A DNA stretch of 64,000 nucleotides. Origin: Linyphia triangularis (lineage: Eukaryota; Arthropoda; Arachnida; Araneae; Linyphiidae). Below the pieces are notes generated by a model that saw nothing but the letters and a program-made list of their open reading frames with translations, searched no databases and was not told where the DNA came from. A program made the position numbers and the translations under genes. Below, piece by piece: positions 1 to 12,346 of the stretch. Numbering within the stretch: the stretch's first letter is position 1; each line of letters starts with the position of its first letter. Location: the NCBI GenBank assembly GCA_963978545.1, contig OZ021724.1, forward strand, positions 100,700,163-100,764,162. Direction: 5' to 3'.

Positions 1-221
1 AGGGTTGCCAGACGAAAAAGTTTGTTCTCTTTTTGACAAGTTATGACATATTTGGCAATCAGATTTTAGTTCAACTCATTCCAAGTCGATTTTTGATCAG
101 TTTCGGCCATTTTTGCCACTGCAGACCAGTGGATTCCTAATCTACTCACTTTTCTTCAATCTTTATAAAAAATTCAGAATGATGTTCGATGAGGTCCAAA
201 AATTGCAGTCGCCTCTCGGAC
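1..221 (+). mobile_element. Foldback MITE A, copy A1 (right end only)
   Basis: This is the 3' part of the A family, cut by the window start. It ends in the family terminus CCTCTCGGAC followed by TA, and matches the right ends of the copies at 8881-9102 and 62160-62390. No coding content. Confidence 0.85.
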
Positions 222-225
222 TATA

Positions 226-312
226 TTAGATTCATCTTAATTTTATAATTCTTATGTGTTTACGAGTAAGAAAGAAAAAAAGCCAAAATGTCCCGTGCGT
301 CAGCCAGAGAAT
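226..312 (+). repeat. Short interspersed repeat O, copy 1
   Basis: The segment from GATTCATCTTAATTTTAT to CCCGTGCGTCAGCCAGAG recurs almost unchanged at 19598-19682. It follows directly after the end of A1. Class unknown. Confidence 0.7.
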
Positions 313-1053
313 CGCCCATAACTATTCAATGAGTGACAGAAAAAGAGCAAAAATTATTTCCACGGTTGATGGGGTGTGAGGGGAAGGGGGGGGGGGTGAG
401 GCGTAGTGTAAAAACAGGACCTTGTCGTAACAAAAAAAAAGAGGCGCGAATAATTTTCAATTGGACTTTCGTCGGCGCAGCGGGAAATTTGGGGAAAACG
501 CCCCGTGAAAAATCACAGCGCCGTCATTTTTCACTTCCCTCGCCGTTTTCTTTCGCGCCTCTGTGTGTGTGTCGGAAGTAGGGGGGGGGGGGTACACCTG
601 GGCGATGCTTCGTTTTGTTTTATTTACTTTGGTGGCACCCCCTGGGACGATACTGCCACCTTCTGCGGGAGGTACCACGTTTCGAAATACATTTTTCGGA
701 ACTTTATTCTTATTTTTTTTTTTTTTACGTAGTAATTGTTTGGAGGTGGCAGTTAGTGTCAGAAAAATCTGTAGCATGGAGTGTGATATGAGGTCAAAAG
801 AGCTGCGGGACCTTTAACTTTGCTTTTATTCGTTAGATGATTTGTGTTGGATTTTCGTTCTGCTTAATGGGAAGTTATTATACCGTAGAGGCATTTGACT
901 TCGAAGTGCGGATAGAAATGGAATGGGGACCATATAGTTTTAAGGGTAGCTTTCCCTCATTTGCATCTCGAATGGGAGAAAACTAGAAAATCTCTACCAA
1001 GACAAACCGAAATGTAAGGTCAGATACAGGGTGTCCTATACTGGGTGTCGTAT
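313..1053. other. Unique non-coding stretch
   Basis: No recognisable gene. It contains poly(G) runs near 387 and 581 and a poly(T) run near 712. The open frames here are short, mutually overlapping and rich in homopolymer-encoded residues, so I do not call them. Confidence 0.5.
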
Positions 1054-1055
1054 TA

Positions 1056-1428
1056 GACTGAGAGGCGACTGCAATTTTTGGACCCCATCGAACATCATTC
1101 TGAATTTTTTATAGAAATTGGAGATAAATGAGTAGATTACGAATCCAGTGGTCTGCCGTGGCAAAAATGGCCGAAACTTGTCAAAAATCGACTTTTAATA
1201 AGTTGAACTAAATCCAATTGCCAAATGCGCCATAACTGGCCAAATAATGATTATTTTTTTTATTTGGTAACCCTCACTCTTTAGTTTTCAATTAAGAAGA
1301 TTGCAGACGATTCAGATATCTGGCGACGGTCTACTTGCATCTATTAAAAGGGAGCTAAGTTGGCAATAAACATTACGTCACAGATAACGTAACTGATGTG
1401 GCCAATTTGGTTTACTTTTAAGAGATAT
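1056..1428 (+). mobile_element. Foldback MITE A, copy A2 (left half, truncated)
   Basis: It starts after TA with GACTGAGAGGCGACTGC, the A-family terminus, and runs through the left arm into the central GACGTAA-type region. Identity is lost near 1428, where the flank of foldback N begins, so the right half is missing. Confidence 0.85.
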
Positions 1429-1468
1429 CAGTCACAGGTCCTGAACATGACAAGTTGGGACACAAGGC

Positions 1469-2837
1469 CCGGGCGCATTTAGGCATTCCTCACTTGGATT
1501 CAAACCACAGAAGGGAATGAGAGTGCGCCATTGGTCAATCTTCTTGTCAGTCTGGGAAGAAGTTAACGCCCACACAAAATGGCGGCTGCTTGCTGAATGG
1601 GAAGTTGAGAGTTCTAACAGAGAATTCGTATTTTCTTCGTTTGTTTTTGAAAATATGATTAGAACAAAAAAGGAAGATATTGTTTTCATTACAAGCAACG
1701 TCAAATCATTGTATGAAAAAAAATCCTGAGTGGACGATTTTTACAGTACATATTACGAAGTGCTGAATTCGACGAAGCCATATTCTTATGAAATGGGAAA
1801 GGTTATGTTTGCTGGTATTTCTTATTGACGTAACTTTTTTAATGAAGTTTGATGATTTTATAGTCGCACTAAGTTAGTTTGTGACTTCAAAACTGTAATA
1901 TACTTATAAATAATCGTAAAACTGATTTTTAATAATAATTAATTGAAAATTTGAATGGTGGTGCCATCTATATCAAAATTTAGCAAATCCCAATTTAGCT
2001 TTAAGGAAATATTTTTACCATCTAAGAGTCGTGATAATTAATATTCAGTAAAGACGTTTTATGTGAAAAAATATTAGTATAATTAATATAGTCGAACTAA
2101 TTTATATTTATATTTTATTTTTTACTTATAGTTAAATTATAGAATAGACATCTTTATAATTTCTTTAACTTCATCTATCATAAAATAGATAAATATAAAT
2201 TAATTGTCATAACTTATGTTCACAGTAAAATATTTCTTATTAAATACAAGACAATATTAAAAAAGCTCAATATTTATTAACATTTATTATTATTATAAAA
2301 ATGGAACAGATGTAGTACAAAAGAGATTGGGCGATATTTTTTATTTGGTAATAGCAAAAAGGGTCAAAATCAAAATACAAATAATAATGGAATAAGGTTA
2401 AAATAATAATTAAATTAAAATACTAATAGGAATAAGGTTAAAATATTATTAATAATTAAATTAAAATACTAATAGTAATAAAATTAAAATAACACTAAAA
2501 TTAAGTTAAAATGTAAATAATATAAAGTATCAATTTTTAAAATAAAACTTAAGTCTGTTTCCAGAAACCGCATTTATCGGGAAAAAAACACCTATATAAA
2601 ATCATGTCGAAGAAATGTCATATTCTGCATCTGTGACATAAAAATTATTATAACAAAAAGGCTCTAAAAAATTTATGCGTCGCATTGATGCTGTCATTTA
2701 TTCAGAAATATTTTAGTTTCTTCCTTATAATGGCACCAAACAAATGACTATTAATAAAATAATAAGAATTGATAATTTCAAAAGTAGCATTCGAGTTTCT
2801 GAGTCACCCGAATTTTTCTTTTACATCTAAATGTTTA

Positions 2838-2871
<34 letters not shown>

Positions 2872-3192
2872 AAGTTTCAAAAATATATTCCACCTGCATA
2901 ATTTTCCTTGATAAATATCCAAAATTTATACTTTGTTGTTAAAAGCAGTTAATTAGATTCAATTGGACTAAAACATTAATCAGGAATAAAATTATCATTT
3001 ATAAAACATTCGCCATTTAAAAATCAGTTCTTAAACTCAAGATATAAAACATGCGTTTAATTCTCTGTGTCAACATAGTAAACATTGTCAGGTGTTTAGC
3101 GGCTTCCATGAAAGCAACGTATCAGCCAATGGTGCACTCTCATTCCCTTCTGTGGTTTGAATCAAAGTGAAGTATGCTTAAATGCATCCGGG
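1469..3192. repeat. Inverted-repeat-bounded region N (about 1.7 kb)
   Basis: The arm at 1469-1540 and the arm at 3124-3192 are reverse complements with few mismatches; both contain AACCACAGAAGGGAATGAGA or its complement. The interior is very AT-rich, has no coding frame and carries a run of about 30 A near 2839. This could be a non-autonomous DNA transposon or a rearranged duplication; no target duplication was identified. Confidence 0.6.
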
Positions 3193-3226
3193 TGGCCACG
3201 AGCGAAAAACATAGAATTAATGAAGC

Positions 3227-3302
3227 GCGCAGACGATATTTACAAAAGAAACGAGAAAAACATAAAATTAAAATCACGGGCAGACGATATTTACAAAAGA
3301 AA
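3227..3302 (+). repeat. Two-copy tandem duplication, about 51-bp period
   Basis: GCAGACGATATTTACAAAAG occurs twice, near 3229 and 3280, each followed by an A-rich spacer. Short open frames across it come from the repeat and are not called as genes. Confidence 0.7.
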
Positions 3303-3853
3303 TCATATTCAAGTGGGGAAACGAAATTTTTTATGGCAACGTTCAATATAAATGAAAATATATGAGTTATTCTATGTATAAAGGCCTTAAGTTTGTTTAT
3401 ATCTTCATTATTTTATAAATTATTCAGCATCAAAATGTGTCCAACCTTTTCTAAACACTCTGTATAATGATTTCATCGCTTGACATTTACATAAATGAAC
3501 TTAATTATTTGTTTATATTAAGTATTTCTTCATCAAGCACAATATGCAGCGGTCAACATATTGAATTTAAAACTTCTGAAGAACATTGCCTGGCAATATC
3601 TTTTTCTACGTCGCATATAAGCAAATCCTTAAAAAACAATTAAAAGAAAAGTTCATAGAATATTCCGGAAGCTTCAGAATTGGCAACTAGCGTTGACAAA
3701 TTCCAATTCAGCGACACTGTCATAGTAAATAATATGAAATCTGGCACATATCTCACCTGTTTACACATTCATAACACATTTCAGATATCATTTTTCATTA
3801 CTTTGTGAACGAATATCTAACACACATACTTTAACTACTTTTGGAAGCTCACG

Positions 3854-3885
<32 letters not shown>

Positions 3886-4519
3886 CCTATGAACTTCGTC
3901 CCCTCAAATGTTTCATTAAAAAAATCAGAAAACTATATGGACGCGGGTACTTTTTTGAAATAAAAACTTTTCTGCAATAACTCGTGATACATATTTACTC
4001 TTTATTCGAATATTATTTTTTTTTTCTATTCTTTCTCCGCGCGCGTTCCAAAATGCGACATAAAATCTCCGCAATATATGACTTTATAAAAATGAAAACT
4101 TTTTTTTTTTCTCCCACTTTTCATATTTTTTTTTTTTTTTTTTTTTTTTTGCTTCTGTTTGAATCCTCTGGAAGTTGCTACTCATGTTTATTTTAACCTC
4201 GAGGCATTACATTTAATGAAAGATTTTTTTATTTTTTTTTTATTTTCTCTTTTGAAATAAGCTTTGTATGTATGTATGTGTGTGCATACGGTGCAAGTCG
4301 GCAATATTGGAAGCCCCACCTTCAGAATATGACGTGGAAAAATTTCTAAAATATCCCGCCAAGTCATAGTATGAAGCATTTCAAGCCAAAGTGACGCGCG
4401 TCCGATTTGAACTCAGTTTGGGAAATAAAGCCAAGTACCTTCTAGGCGACGAAGTCTGAGAAATTTTATATATTTCTGATTGACATTTCTTTTTTCTGAC
4501 TATTCATTTTTGAATCCTT
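3303..4519. other. Unique AT-rich stretch with poly(T) runs
   Basis: No gene recognised. It holds poly(T) tracts near 3857-3885, 4101-4110 and 4127-4150, and a short TATG-type microsatellite near 4266-4282. Confidence 0.5.
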
Positions 4520-5182
<663 letters not shown>

Positions 5183-6129
5183 TTATATTTTTTCGTAAAC
5201 TGAGAAATGATGTATCAATTAAAAGACTTAATACATGACTAATAGTTTATTTACAATTGCAAATTGCGTTATTTGTTTGAAAAACAAAGTTAAATACAAT
5301 CAGATACTGTCCAAAAGTTTTAAGAAGTTGTGCTATTTTCGCACAATACCTCTTCGCAACAGCGCTGCCAAATGTTCTCTCTGCGCATGCGCGAAATCAT
5401 CCTTTTTTGCCTTATGATTAAAACTTTAAAACAAATAAAAACTAGATAAGGTTTTAACAATCTGGCTGTAATAATCAAAATTAGAGGCCCAAAACTACTT
5501 ATGTATAAAATTTCCGAGTTCTCCGCTTATTAGAAGTTACTCTCTATACAAACACAAAGACAATCAATGTTTTATTAGTGTAGATGAGGTGCGATAACAT
5601 TTTCATTTTATATGTTATTTCTGGTCATCGGTGTTATTTGCGACGATCCCTTTTTCTTCCTTTATATAAACGATATAAAAGTTTAAAAACTGAGACCTCA
5701 ACTTTTAAAGAAAAGTTTATTTACAATTACATATTAAGTTATTTGTTTGAAAATCGAAGTTAAAAAATCCAAAATCGTCTAATAATTTCGAGCAGTTGTG
5801 ATATTATACAGTAGAGGGCAGCACTATAGAAAAGAGAAACTACCAATTTAAGCACTTAGGGGAAACCTTCATAAATTTATATCTCTCACAAATAAACATA
5901 AAATATCTAACTCTGATATACTTGTAACTGTAATGAAACTTTTTCTCTCAAAGACGCTCTACATATTCTATCAAAACATATGAATTTTTTTCTGAACTGA
6001 ATTCTACCACATCATTTTTTAAAAACTATTTTAAATACTCTAGTATTGTTTTTAGATATGATACCAAATTCCATGAGTTTTTTAAACGATCATCCGTTAC
6101 GAATTTTTCCAGCATGGTCCTTCACCAAC
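5183..6129. other. Unique AT-rich stretch with a diverged internal duplication
   Basis: The segments 5245-5375 and 5707-5830 are recognisably similar: both have AGTTTATTTACAATT, then TTATTTGTTTGAAAA, then a GAAGTTGTG-like block. They look like an old local duplication. No coding signal. Confidence 0.5.
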
Positions 6130-6301
6130 CCGATGGCTGTGGGGTTTAGTGCTCTAGCCTCGCATGTCAAAGGTGCCGGATTCGAATCCAGAAGTTAGAA
6201 ATGAATGTTCGCTGTAGTTCGGAATCCACGTTGAGCTGTAGGTCCCGTCATGATTAGCCGTTATGGTGCACAAAAATAGGTCATTGAGCATACAAACCAG
6301 C
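6130..6301 (+). mobile_element. SINE-2, copy 1 (tRNA-derived)
   Basis: A tRNA-like head (CGATGGCTGTGGGGTTTAGTGCTC is the A-box region, split here as CGATGGCTG then GGTTTAGTGCTC) is followed by a B-box-like GATTCGAATCC. The body has AATCCACGTTGAG and GATTAGCCGTTATGG and ends at ATACAAACCAGC. Related copies lie at 9126, 24577 (minus), 48466 (minus) and 52648. Confidence 0.8.
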
Positions 6302-6815
6302 ATGATCCTCTGGTCCTTTCATTTGACATTAACCTTTGTCCTTGGTTCTTTCACCAAGGAAAAATGTATTAACGCTACCAACCCAGCAAATACACACCTA
6401 CGACATATACCATTTTGACTCTGGGTCGTCTCAAATATGAAAATGCCGAGACAGAATTCTCTCGCGCGTTAAAAAGCAATATTGGCATTTTGAGACGTTG
6501 TTGTCTTAAAATATATTACGTACTTCAGAACAGGGAGTGTAAAAAAAAAAAAAAAAAAGTTTTCTAGTGAAAATGAATATGGACGGCGACAGGCCATTCT
6601 GCATGCAAGCGACGTCCGTGTGGTGAAGATGTTTTATTATGGGAAGGAAGCCGCGATTCTTAAGCGAAAAGCCATCAAATGGATCATTTCCTTTTTTAAG
6701 CATCGTATTCCTATCGGGGAAACAGTGTCTATTTTTTTCGGATTTGGTCGAAATAGATGCCTTTTTCAAGGAAGCATTGGTACACTTTATAAATTTCAGC
6801 AATTATTTTTGTTAA
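6302..6815. other. Unique stretch between SINE-2 and element A3
   Basis: No gene or repeat family recognised. There is a poly(A) run of 17-18 near 6541. Overlapping frames of under 100 codons on both strands lack any recognisable domain. Confidence 0.5.
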
Positions 6816-7001
6816 TAGACTGAGAGGCGGCTGCAATGTTTGGACCCCATCGAACATCATTCTGAATTTTTTTATAGAAATTGGAGAAAAGTGAGTAGAC
6901 TACGAATCCACTGGTTTGCCGTGGCAAAAATGGCCGAAACTGGTCGAGACTGGTCGGCAAAAATGGCCGAAACAAAAATCGAGTTTTAATAAGTTGAACT
7001 A

Positions 7002-8597
7002 CAGTGAGTGTAAAAAGTATTCGTACAGTACGACAATTGATTTAAAAGAGATCCGTTCATAAAAAATTATAAACATAAATTCCATTTTAATTAATTATAA
7101 ATATATAATAGAACATATTTTCACTAGTTTCATGTGAAATTTACACAAAAATAATTTTATACATTAATAAATATTTACAAAACTGAAACAATCCAACATC
7201 TTGTGGTGTAAAAAGTATTCGTACATCAGGCATATATGGGCCAATACAATCATAATATTTCAGCTAATATCTTGTAGGATATCCTTTAGCTCGAATAACT
7301 GCCTTGAGTCTCTCTGGCATCGATTCCACCAATTTTGCTGTTATTGAGCTAGATATGGCGTCCCATTCTTGATTAAGAGCTGATTCCAAATCATTTTTAT
7401 TAGAAATATGTCTGGATCTAATATTTTTATCAAGAACGTCCCATAAATTCTCGATGGGGTTGAGGTCCGGCGATTGAGGAGGAAATTTCATGAACTTTGG
7501 GGTATTATATAGTATCCAGAGCCTTGTGTTTAGGGCTGTGTGCTTGGGGTGGTGCACCCATTTTTGTTGCACTAGGTCCAAATTATTTTTTAAAATGTCA
7601 ATATAAAGTTGATGATTCATAATGCCTTTAATAAAGACTAATTTACCCACCCCAGAAGCACTCATACAACCCTAAACAAGCAGACTTCCACCCCTATGTT
7701 TCACTGTTGGCTCTAAATTCTTAGAATGCATTTCTGTATTGCGCTTTCTCCATACCATTCGTCTCCCGTCCGATCCAAATATGTTGTATGAAAAGATTAT
7801 CTTTTTCCAGAAATCTGGACTTTCATTAACGTATTGCTTGGCGAAAGACAATCGCAGCTTCCGATTCTTCTCACTGACAAAGAATTTTCGTCTCGCAACA
7901 CTGCCATGGAAACCTTCATTTCTGCATGCATTTCGAACAGTACTTAAGGAGACTGCTGTTCCCATGTTCTTAAGTTCTGATGTTAATGTAGGAGCACTTA
8001 TTTTGGGATCCTTCTTTAATGAACGTACCAGAAACCGTCTGTCAGATGATGTCAATAGACATGGTCGCCCAGTACGATAACTGTTTTGAACCTTTCCAGT
8101 GGCAGCAAACTTTTTTATGATTGACTGCACAGTTGTACGGGGTCTACCGACCAGATCAGAAATCTTGTTGTACGATTTACCATTTTTACGGAGCTTTAAA
8201 ATCAGTTCTCTTTCGAAAACACTTGTCTCTTTACTTTTACGACCCATTACAGAATTTCTAGTTTCTCACTACATTAAAATTTCCACTGAAGAACCTTTTA
8301 AGTAACTTACAAGATGACGTCAATTAACTACATCATAATGGCTAAACCAATCACAAAATAACTAAGCAAATTTGCATTTCTTTTAGTGTACGAATACTTT
8401 TTACACTAAAATAAATCGTCAATTTTTAGTTTTCTGTAAATATTACCACAATTGTAATATTTTTTTCTGACTTTTACACGCATTCATGTTTGATAAAAGA
8501 TATTTTATTATTTTATGCTAATTTAGGCAGAATTAATATACCGATGCTAGCTCCTTTCTAGAAACCACTCCTGTACGAATACTTTCGACACTCACTG
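7002..8597 (-). mobile_element. Tc1-type DNA transposon with IR/DR ends, 1596 bp
   Basis: The termini CAGTGAGTGTAAAAAGTATT and its complement near 8571-8597 are flanked by TA duplications at 7000-7001 and 8598-8599. Inner copies of the same motif lie at 7206-7225 (direct) and 8387-8406 (inverted), so each end carries two direct repeats. This is the IR/DR arrangement known from Sleeping Beauty-like Tc1 elements. Length and TA target fit Tc1/mariner. The element carries one transposase gene on the minus strand and sits inside foldback A3. It is probably immobile by itself because the transposase is broken. Confidence 0.95.
7264..8247 (-). pseudogene. Tc1-like transposase, inactivated
   Basis: This would be a cut-and-paste transposase that binds the element ends in the nucleus and inserts at TA. 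The start is ATG at 8247 (MGRKSKE). An N-terminal helix-turn-helix pair covers about residues 10-110; the segments SYNKISDLVGRPRTTVQSII and STVRNACRNEGFHG resemble Tc1 DNA-binding helices. The catalytic half has NIFGSDGRR, HHPKHTA and SPDLNPIENLW, the last keeping the final acidic residue of the DDE triad. Length is about 327 codons, near the usual 340. A TAG stop at 7672-7674 splits the frame after SLLV; the same frame resumes at GCMSASGVG, where the family normally has a tryptophan. The FSDE-like stretch before NIFGSDG appears shortened and the QQDND-like block reads QQKWVHH, so both other catalytic aspartates look lost. Certain as family, very likely inactive. Confidence 0.95.
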
Positions 8598-9125
8598 TAA
8601 ATCCAATTGCCAAATGCGCCATAACTTGACAGATAATGAGCATTTTTTTTTATTTGGTTACCCTCATTCTTTAATTTTCAATTAAGAAGGTTGCAGACGA
8701 TTCGGATGTGTGGCTATGGCTCACTTGCATCTTTCACAAAAGAGCCAAATCGGCTAGAAACATTACGTCACTGTTGGCGTAACTGATGTCGGCAATTTAG
8801 CTTACTTTTAAAAGATACAAGTTTTCCGAGCCAGAGATCAAAAATCGTTTGCGCTTTTTCTCATTGAAAATCAAAATGCAAAGGGTTGCCAGACGAAAAA
8901 GTTTGTTCTCTTTTTGGCAAGTTACGACATATTTGGCAATCGGATTTTAATTCAAATCATTCCAAGTCGATTTTTGATCAGTTCCGGCCATTTTTGCCAC
9001 GGCAGACCAGTGGATTCGCAATCTACTCACTTTTCTCCAATTTCTATAAAAAATTCAGAATGATGTTCGATGGGGTCCAAAATTTGCAGTTGCCTCTCGT
9101 ACTATAAAGTTAGTTGCTCTTTTTA

Positions 9126-9310
9126 GCCGATGGTCCACCTGATTAGCGCTCTGGCATCGCATGCCAAAAGTGCAACGTTCGAATCCTGGATTAGGCATGG
9201 ATGTTCGGAATCCACGTTAAGTTGTTGGTCCTGGCCGTCATGAGAACCACCATTGTCATGAGAAAAAAAAAGGGAAAAAAATATTTCATTGAGCGCACAA
9301 ACCAACTAAC
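9126..9310 (+). mobile_element. SINE-2, copy 2
   Basis: GCCGATGG opens the tRNA-like head, with GATTAGCGCTCTGGCATCGC and a B-box-like CGTTCGAATCC. The body has GGAATCCACGTTAAG and ends GCACAAACCAACTAAC. An extra A-rich stretch near 9261-9275 interrupts the body. It lies 23 bp after the end of A3. Confidence 0.8.
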
Positions 9311-10784
9311 TTTAAATTGATGTTACTGGACCTTAAATGAGTCAGTTTTAGCTTTTTCTGTAGTATATAATGCGAAGTTTATACGTATGATTTTATCCTT
9401 CCTCACTCTAAAATGGAAATGGTGAAATTAAGTCCATTTGCAACTCGTAAAACGAAACGGGGAAAGTGTTGGTTATATATCATTTTAAAGATCACGGTGA
9501 TGTTTGTAGGATCGATAGAAAGTAACTTCCTAAACATGCGGAACTCTGAAATTTCAAACATAAGTAGTTTTAGTCTTTTAATTTTGATTATCACATCTAG
9601 AAAGTTAAAAGTTTAATTAGTTTTTTAAATGATAGAAGTAATATATCATGTAGAATAAAATATGCATTTTATAATAATTCTTAAACGTTATAGATAGTTT
9701 TCGTTGTTTCAAACTTTTATTTTATCATGGGAGTTAGGTGAGGCCAGTTTTTTTTACAACAGTTTCCATGTTCTACCAAAGCTTATAACTATTAACATAA
9801 AAAAATAAATCTCCTCGAATTTAGAATACCATCTTTATAAAAGAGTACGAATGACATCCAAAAAGTGGTTCTTCTCCCATACGAGATATAAATGCAATGC
9901 GTTTTTTATTCTTAAACGATTTTTTGGATGTCGTCTTTTTAGTAAACTCAGATTACTTTCAGTAGACATACAGATGTTACCTTTACAATCTCTTTTGAAG
10001 CTAAGTTGCCCCGATGATGATTGTGACAGGTAGTCTTGCGATGCTGCCTAATGAATGTTTTCCGGGTTTTCTTCTGTTCCATACGCATATGAGGAAAATT
10101 TCTCGTTGTAAGACCCCCCCCCCCCCCGTAAAGCCCTTTTTCGATTTTTCACTACGATCTGGCGCAGTATAACCCTAGTATAGCACTTGCACCATGATTA
10201 ATAAGTCCAATACAACCAGCCAAATGGCAACAGCTAAATCGCAACTGCACCATCCATTTCTCCAAAGTCAAAGAGTAAAAGTTAATTGGTGTGTTCTCGG
10301 TAGAACCAGGTTTCTCTGAATGTAGAAACTTGAATCAATATCGGAAATGAACAATTCCATTTAATCTTTATTTCGGGGAGAAGGGGGGGGGGGGCCTTAA
10401 CGCTCTGTCAACTCCTCCTCCCCCCTCTTCTCCTCCACTGCCGTCTAAATTAATTGGGGGCTGCGAACAACACTCCATTCAAAGGCATTAAACCGATTTC
10501 TAAGTTAATTAAAGAGTTAGGAGGGGGGTTGCTCGAATAAATATTAGAGAACTACAACTATTACTCTTAACCCCTTTTCGAGGATTCCAAATGTCTTCTT
10601 CCAAATTTCAGACTTTTCATTATTTATTTATTTTTTATTTAGTAATTTTTACGTTCATTTTTCCATATGTTATCATTGGATAATTAAAATATTGCATTAG
10701 GTAAGAGAAAAATCGCTATTTTTTTTTTTTTTTAAACATTTCTACATGTTTTGGAACATGTAGGGATCAAAAAAGCGGCATAGG
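9311..10784. other. Unique stretch, no gene recognised
   Basis: AT-rich sequence with a poly(C) run near 10112-10127, a poly(G) run near 10382-10393 and a poly(T) run near 10720. Frames of 60-67 codons show no motif and overlap on both strands. Confidence 0.5.
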
Positions 10785-11562
10785 GAAAAAAAATTATGTG
10801 TCTGTCTGCGGTCAGCATAACTCCCAAACGCACTGGCCGACCAAATGGTATAGTGGTTAGCGTGCTAGCTTTTAGACCGCGAGGTTGCGGGTTCCGAGTC
10901 CCGTGTTAGGCATGGGTGTATGTAAATGTATGTTGGCTTGTCTAATGACGAATGTTTCGGCGCATTATAGCCCTCGTGTTGCTGACGGCGCCAGATAATC
11001 TGAAAACAACCAACCAAACCAAACGCACTGACTTACGATATTCAACTTTTGCTTACGGATTAGAGGTGGTCATGGGGCTTATCATTAAGGTTTTCGTTGA
11101 AATTGCGCATGCGTATAGGGTAGCTGCTGTGAAAAATTTATGTTTTTCAGCAATTGCCTCAAAAAGGTTTTATAGAAACTTCACTGGTAATGCCTTTTAA
11201 GGTGCTCTAAATATACCCACATCCGAAATTTCCGTAGGAAAGCGACAAAGGCGTAAAAAGTTGAAAAACGAATGTGTTTGACACTGAGTTCTCTTTCCTT
11301 GAGCATTGCCATATTAAAATTGGGCAACGACTATGTATTCCCTGTTTCACTTACAAGAAAAGATAATATGATATTTATCGAAAAACATCGTCAATTTTGA
11401 GGGTGTAATAATTATCGCCAAAAATATTGCCAAACTGGCTATTATTTTAATTAATAAAAATATGAAAACTAAAAAGGTAAATTATACCAATCTATGGCAA
11501 ATTTAAATGATGTGACCAGTATTAAGTGTAATTGAAAGCTTGTGCGAGGTTTTACATCCCAA
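10785..11562 (-). repeat. Interspersed repeat R3, minus copy (interrupted by SINE-1)
   Basis: It contains the family block GTCAGCATAACTCCC followed by TTAAGGTTTTCGTTGAAATTGCGCATGCG-type sequence and ends with GTAATTGAAAG near 11530. Plus-strand copies start with the complement of that end. No coding frame. Class unknown. Confidence 0.7.
10836..11018 (+). mobile_element. SINE-1, full length, with target duplication
   Basis: A tRNA-like head (GCCGACCAAATGGTATAGTG, B-box region GGGTTCCGAGTCCC), then a tRNA-unrelated body ending in CTGAAAACAACCAACCAAA. The 12-bp duplication CCAAACGCACTG flanks it at 10824-10835 and 11019-11030, inside R3. Confidence 0.95.
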
Positions 11563-12127
11563 ATTGAAGTTCCCTCGTCGGATCGCAATACCGATGGTGC
11601 CTCGCTTTGGCTTTTTAAAAAATAGACGCGATGGCAATTGTGGCTCGTTTTTCTGACTCATTGAGTGTAGTGACATTTCTGATGGGTATTTTCCCCTCAA
11701 GGCAAGCAAATGCGGTTGCAGTTCCCTCAAAAGACCTCCCGGAACTTGAATTCGGATTTTGATAATTGGTATTTCCTCGACTTGCTCTTTGCACCGTGTC
11801 ATTCCAAAACGACCAACTCGCCACAGTCGAGGTGTCCAAAGATGGCGTCGGTCTTGCATTTCATCCGATGGCCGTTAATTAATGATTTACTTTGAGATCC
11901 GTAACAAGGCCGATCAATACTAATTACTTTCGCAACATTGGTTCGAGATACACACGCCGAAAAAGGGGGAACCCTCTTAAAAAATTGATTGACCCACTTT
12001 CAGAAAGGAATGCTTCACTCTATTTTTCCACACAACACTGTAAAAAGGTAGCAAACTGTTTATACATAGGAGACTTTGAACAGGAGCAAAAGTGGTTCAC
12101 TTCATCTTGTGTACAAAGTTTTGATAA
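11563..12127. other. Unique stretch with moderate GC
   Basis: Open frames of up to 118 codons lie on the minus strand near 11503-11859, but two frames overlap there and neither shows a recognisable domain. I leave it unassigned. Confidence 0.4.
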
Positions 12128-12286
12128 TACACTGAGAAGCGGCTGAGAATTTTGGTACCCCATCATTCTTGAATGTAGAGAAATGCTTACTGGTCTGCCG
12201 GAGCAAAAGTGGCCGAAACTGTACAAAAATTGACTCTGAATGAGTTGAACTATATATCTAATTGCCAAATATGTCATAACTTGTTT
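12128..12286 (+). mobile_element. Foldback MITE A, degenerate left-end relic
   Basis: Diverged matches to the A left arm: CACTGAGAAGCGGCTGAGAA, then TACTGGTCTGCCGGAGC, then TTGCCAAATATGTCATAACT. It breaks off at the start of a TTAA-family fragment. Confidence 0.7.
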
Positions 12287-12343
12287 ACACGTTGACTGCC
12301 ATGTGAGTTGCATCCAACTCACACCACTGGTTCAATCTCTTCT
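12287..12343 (+). mobile_element. Fragment of the TTAACACGTTGAC family (G-like end)
   Basis: ACACGTTGACTGCCATGTGA, CCAACTCACACCACTGG and TTCAATCTCTTCT match the outer arm of foldback G at 49088-49145. Only about 57 bp is present. Confidence 0.65.
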
Positions 12344-12346
12344 CCT

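Larger units (their letters stand above)
6818..9102 (+). mobile_element. Foldback MITE A, copy A3 (split by a Tc1 element)
   Basis: Flanked by TA on both sides. The left arm is 6818-7001 and the rest is 8600-9102; removing the Tc1 insert and one TA leaves about 687 bp, close to the 660 bp of intact copies. A small internal repeat of GGTCGNNA-type sequence near 6947-6972 makes it slightly longer. The arms pair over more than 120 bp, giving a foldback structure. Confidence 0.92.

Noticed and set aside
10836..11018. Functional tRNA gene
   Set aside because: Only the head of SINE-1 is tRNA-like. It is followed by a constant non-tRNA body and flanked by target duplications, and the same holds for all other copies.
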